This document shows positions 60,588-64,000 of a stretch of DNA of 64,000 bases, one piece after another. The stretch's first letter is position 1; every line of letters begins with the position of its first letter. The stretch is from Eubacteriaceae bacterium ES3 (GTDB taxonomy: Bacteria; Bacillota; Clostridia; Eubacteriales; Eubacteriaceae). The position numbers and the translations under genes are program-made. The DNA lies in contig CP130741.1 of assembly GCA_030586155.1 (NCBI GenBank), positions 2,040,680-2,104,679 of the forward strand, in the 5' to 3' direction. Under the pieces are notes generated by a model, which was given only the letters and a program-made list of their open reading frames with translations, made no database searches and was not told the origin of the DNA.

Positions 60588-63500
60588 TCATTCAATCTCC
60601 ATATGATCAAACAACTGCATCTGGATAATCTCTTTAGATTCCGTTTTTTCATTTCGTATCGTATTGATAAACTGACCTTTTGCATTCTTGGTTTGTTCTA
60701 TGATCATATGCTTATCAAAGAGTATCTGCGCCGAACTTGGCACATTATGAGCAACACAAAGTAATTGCGCATTGCTCTTATCAAGAAATCGCCTTACTGG
60801 TTCCCAAAGTTCAATCGAAGACGCAGATGCAAAGGGATTATCTAAAAAGATAAAAATCGGCGCTTTCATTTTATCACTGATGATCGTTACGTTATTAAAA
60901 TATTTAATCATGGTTATTGCAAACATGACGTATGTTACATAGCTTTGACCAGATGACGCTGAAAGCTGACCCCATCGGTAGTACTTAGGCTTATCCTGCT
61001 CAATTTTTAGGATTTGAATATTAAGCTTCTCAAAATCGATTCCATAATGCATAATATTGTTTATGCTCAATCGATTTTTAATATCTCTTTTTGTCATCCC
61101 CTCGTTTTGAACAGAATTGGCTAATTCATACACGTAAGCTTTTAGCTGGTTTAAAGCAATATCATTTTCTATCCTGCAACTGTTCTCTTCGCTCAAGTTA
61201 ATTCTAAATGACTCCCTTGTATATTCTCCGTACTTAAACTTTGAATATTCTGGAATTTTTGCAATTTCATCCAGTATAGTTTTTAGCATTCTGAATACCT
61301 GTTCTGCAATCTCTTCATCAAGCCGACCAATATTGTCTATTGATGTCTCAAGATTCTTTATTGTCGATCGGATTATATCTGACGTTTGATCGAGAAGCTT
61401 GATTAACTGTGTTGTTTCATTGAATGACTGTTTAATGTTAAGGTATTCTTTCAACTTAGATTTTAGTTGCTCGCTGACATTCAGTTTCTGTATTGTAAGA
61501 TCAAGCTTTTTAATTTCTGTATTGATTTTGCTTATGGCTTTATCATAATCAGATTTAATCACGGCATAGCTCTCGTACATTTGTTCATATGAAAACTTGA
61601 TATCAGCTTGTTCAGCAGTTTGCCATTTTAATGAGTTCGTATTACAAAATACAGTAAATTGCTTTAGTTCTCCATCATCTTTTCTCTGCTGCTCTTCTAC
61701 TTCTAAGATAGATTGGTAGTTCGCCTTAAGTAGATCCATTATTTTGAAGAGTGAATCGTTACATGTTCTTTCAAGATCTTCTAATTCGGTTAAATCCATT
61801 GCCAGAAATTTTTCAAAATACACCGCAATCTTTTCTTCTAGGTTTTCATAATTTTTCTTACAAGATTTCATTTCCACTTCAGCAGTATTTTTTTCATCTT
61901 CAAGGTGACCTTTTTCATCCAATAATTCCTTCACTTTTGTTTCTATGAGTTCAAATTCTCTTGAACCTATCTTTTCAACATTATTAAGTCCATATATCTC
62001 TACGAATTCTATCTTGGAAAATCGGTAATCATCTCGTATACCATTCATATAACTATCCAATTTCCGCTGTTGTTCAACTAAATCATCATAATCCTGTACT
62101 TTTATATCAAAGGAACGTTTTGCTTCTTTAAACCTGCTATATAATGTTGTAATGTCTTCATCTGCTACAAAATTAAATCTCTCACCTTTATATCCTTCAG
62201 CCTCTTTAATGTAATCATCAAATTTGCGAATATATTCCTTGATCCTTTCAAGAACTTCTTCAAAATGCTCCTTGCCTTTTTGTGCTTTGCTAATATCAGC
62301 CTTATTATTATCAAATTCATACTCAAGGTCATCTTTTTCTTCTAGCAGTCCTTTTATTTGAGCAGCGATAGTTTTGATATTATTATCCAAAACTATTTTT
62401 TTACTCAATAATTCATACTTTTCAAAAACTTCAGTCTTTTCCTGTTCAAGTTGTTCTTGTTGACTTTTAATCGTTTCAAACTTCAGCTCCAATGCTCTTA
62501 TCAGTTGTTCTTGTTGAAGCTTTTTTGCTTTTAAATCTGAGATTTCTTTCTCTTGTTTCTTTATTTCTTCGCAATATTTGGACACCAACCTTACAGGGTA
62601 CTTGTGAAGATGTGCACCCATTAACTCACTTTGAGAATCAATGATTTGTTTATCCTCTTTTAATGTTTTAATCTTTTCTAACAGCTTGCCAACTTCTCTT
62701 TTTCTGGACTCGATGGCTTCATTTGGATTTAAAAGGTTTTTATAATACTCACCATCACGCGTAAGAAGGTACATTGATTCGAAATTAATGCCATCATCAA
62801 TTTTATTAATTACAGACCAAGGCATAAGTACAAAATTCTCTTTAGCAACTGTTACACTTACAGATTTTTTACCCATGGAAACTCGGCTGAATTCATCATC
62901 AGATACAACTAGAACTTCAGCAAATCCAGGGAATCGATCTAATATTCTTCTGACCTTGTCCTCTTCCATTTCTTTCAACAAATCTGAACCGAATCTGGCA
63001 AACTTCCAGTCACCAATTATAGAATTCAAAGCATCATATTTAGACCTAGCCCTGAGAAAGCCATAATCTTCTAGTATTGAGATTTCATTTTCTCGATCTT
63101 CAATAATTTCATTGATTTGGACTTCATCTTTAATTAGCTGTTCCTGTTGTGATCTCAATTGATCAAATGATTCTTGAATATTTGATTCACTTGCCGTTGT
63201 TTTAAGAACAATTTCCTTTACTGAAGCGTTGAAGTCAGCAAGCCAATCAGTTTTTTCTTTTAGATTTTTTTCTTTTTCTGTTATAAATGACCCTGTATTT
63301 TCCTTATCTTTATCAGCTGAAATACGATCCGTATTATTCTGAATCAATTCTTCTTTCAACTTCATCAAATCTTCTTCAATGCTAACTTTCAGGCCATCTA
63401 AAATATTAAGCTCCTCTTCATCGAAAAGAGAATTACTGTAATTTGGGTATACTCTTAGCTCCTTTTCAATATCGGTCCATTCTCGCTCAGTCTCATATTT

Positions 63501-64000
63501 TTTATGCTCAAATTCCAAAAGACTTTTCTTACATTGATCAAGTTGACTTTCCAATCTTCCTTCCGCATTTTTCAAATCACCCAACAAATTGTCGTTTTTA
63601 TCTCGACCTTCTTTATTACTTTTTTCTTCAGCTGTAAGGTTGGTTTTTTCACTTTCAGCAAGTTTGCAAATCGTATTGGCAAGTTCTGCTGTGATTTTTT
63701 TCTCATCGTAATTTGCACTGGTGAGCTTTTCAAGCCTTTCATCTATACCAATTTTATCTGATTCATGTTGCTTATAATCAATGACAAGGTTGATTGCCTC
63801 AAACCTTATTCTTTCAAGGTTCTTTTCTTCGATTTCTTCATTTATTTGATTCAGCAAATCCTTCTTTTGTGAAAAAATCTTTTCTAATCTTTCAAGTTCG
63901 ATTTGAAGCTTTCGAATCTCAATATTCTCAAGGTCATTATCCAGACCATCTTTTTGTTCTTCCAGCTTAATGCGTTCTGCCTCATGAATTCTGTGAAGCT
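60588..64000 (-). CDS. SMC/SbcC-like coiled-coil ATPase, N-terminus beyond the window
   Basis: An open frame of 1,136 codons reaches the right edge without a start, so the Walker A part is missing from the window. Two very long coiled-coil arms (about 62.3-62.7 kb and 63.1-64.0 kb, and again before 61.2 kb) surround a globular region at about 62,720-63,070 (LRARSKYDALNSIIGDWKFARFGSDLLKEMEEDKVRRIL), which may be a hinge. Near the C-terminus LSASSGQS (about 60,945-60,965) is a variant ABC signature and IFIFLDNPFASASS (about 60,840) the Walker B/D-loop, followed by LLCVAHNVP. This is the SMC/Rad50/MukB class; it is not the JetC type of Wadjet by the C-terminal motif. Likely to act on DNA, perhaps in defence or plasmid/phage restriction. 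Confidence 0.8.
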   Translation of the reverse strand, partial: LHRIHEAERIKLEEQKDGLDNDLENIEIRKLQIELERLEKIFSQKKDLLNQINEEIEEKNLERIRFEAINLVIDYKQHESDKIGIDERLEKLTSANYDEKKITAELANTICKLAESEKTNLTAEEKSNKEGRDKNDNLLGDLKNAEGRLESQLDQCKKSLLEFEHKKYETEREWTDIEKELRVYPNYSNSLFDEEELNILDGLKVSIEEDLMKLKEELIQNNTDRISADKDKENTGSFITEKEKNLKEKTDWLADFNASVKEIVLKTTASESNIQESFDQLRSQQEQLIKDEVQINEIIEDRENEISILEDYGFLRARSKYDALNSIIGDWKFARFGSDLLKEMEEDKVRRILDRFPGFAEVLVVSDDEFSRVSMGKKSVSVTVAKENFVLMPWSVINKIDDGINFESMYLLTRDGEYYKNLLNPNEAIESRKREVGKLLEKIKTLKEDKQIIDSQSELMGAHLHKYPVRLVSKYCEEIKKQEKEISDLKAKKLQQEQLIRALELKFETIKSQQEQLEQEKTEVFEKYELLSKKIVLDNNIKTIAAQIKGLLEEKDDLEYEFDNNKADISKAQKGKEHFEEVLERIKEYIRKFDDYIKEAEGYKGERFNFVADEDITTLYSRFKEAKRSFDIKVQDYDDLVEQQRKLDSYMNGIRDDYRFSKIEFVEIYGLNNVEKIGSREFELIETKVKELLDEKGHLEDEKNTAEVEMKSCKKNYENLEEKIAVYFEKFLAMDLTELEDLERTCNDSLFKIMDLLKANYQSILEVEEQQRKDDGELKQFTVFCNTNSLKWQTAEQADIKFSYEQMYESYAVIKSDYDKAISKINTEIKKLDLTIQKLNVSEQLKSKLKEYLNIKQSFNETTQLIKLLDQTSDIIRSTIKNLETSIDNIGRLDEEIAEQVFRMLKTILDEIAKIPEYSKFKYGEYTRESFRINLSEENSCRIENDIALNQLKAYVYELANSVQNEGMTKRDIKNRLSINNIMHYGIDFEKLNIQILKIEQDKPKYYRWGQLSASSGQSYVTYVMFAITMIKYFNNVTIISDKMKAPIFIFLDNPFASASSIELWEPVRRFLDKSNAQLLCVAHNVPSSAQILFDKHMIIEQTKNAKGQFINTIRNEKTESKEIIQMQLFDHMEIE

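Noticed and set aside
60588-64000. Wadjet JetC as the identity of the SMC-like ATPase
   Set aside because: The C-terminal signature and Walker B surroundings do not match the JetC pattern I know, and no JetA, B or D homologue is visible in the window.
1-64000. CRISPR arrays, tRNA or rRNA genes
   Set aside because: No regularly spaced direct repeats and no cloverleaf or rRNA-like sequence was recognised on reading both strands.

Overview
The window looks like a low-GC, Gram-positive anaerobe of the class Clostridia. Supporting signs are strong Shine-Dalgarno boxes, frequent TTG/GTG starts, consensus vegetative promoters, ChW repeats, a T-box leader, 4Fe-4S and flavodoxin-type redox proteins, an FmdE protein and lactate dehydrogenase. 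An acetogen related to Acetobacterium/Eubacterium would fit, but that genus-level guess is inference from gene content only. No rRNA, tRNA or CRISPR array was seen.

Layout. 1-2.6 kb: class I fructose-bisphosphate aldolase (cut by the window edge) and a four-gene membrane/envelope operon (DUF2089, SHOCT-like, unknown, YvlD-type holin). 2.7-9.1 kb: serine hydrolase, a MacB/FtsX-type ABC exporter, DUF4256, DUF5131 and a GNAT gene broken by one stop codon. 9.4-13.7 kb: a small secreted Asp/Cys-rich protein, then an FmdE gene with a FecCD-type ABC importer behind a long leader that contains an intrinsic terminator. 13.8-15.8 kb: a flavodoxin gene split by an IS256-family insertion. 15.8-28.8 kb: ldh, a YafY-type regulator operon with a deleted GNAT remnant, a BASS transporter, several small DUF proteins, a Crp/Fnr regulator next to an FMN reductase, CdaR plus glycerate kinase, an esterase and ZupT. 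28.9-33.5 kb: leuA and its leucine T-box leader, cut in two by a complete IS66 element. 33.5-55.1 kb: PopT, a GT2-GtrA/NAGPA operon, a RelA/SpoT protein, a ChW-repeat surface protein, a redox cluster, a FIST-GGDEF diguanylate cyclase, an APC permease, HxlR plus a PNPOx-like protein, a CDF transporter, a methyltransferase and an unrecognised helical protein.

55.2-64 kb looks like the start of an accessory island. It begins with what appears to be the displaced 3' tail of a rumA/rlmD-type rRNA methyltransferase gene. It then carries an IS256-like element that holds a serine recombinase as passenger, a large dynamin-like GTPase, a 103-residue protein and a long SMC/SbcC-like coiled-coil ATPase that runs off the window. 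The GTPase gene starts behind a perfect TTGACA-17-TATAAT promoter. Its RNA would begin with a structured hairpin and then meet an intrinsic terminator before the start codon. A second copy of the same hairpin, with the same 11-base loop and compensating stem changes, lies just behind the GTPase stop codon. This RNA-headed GTPase with the neighbouring SMC-like operon is the best candidate for an undescribed, possibly defence-related, system. No function has been shown, and none can be read from the sequence alone.
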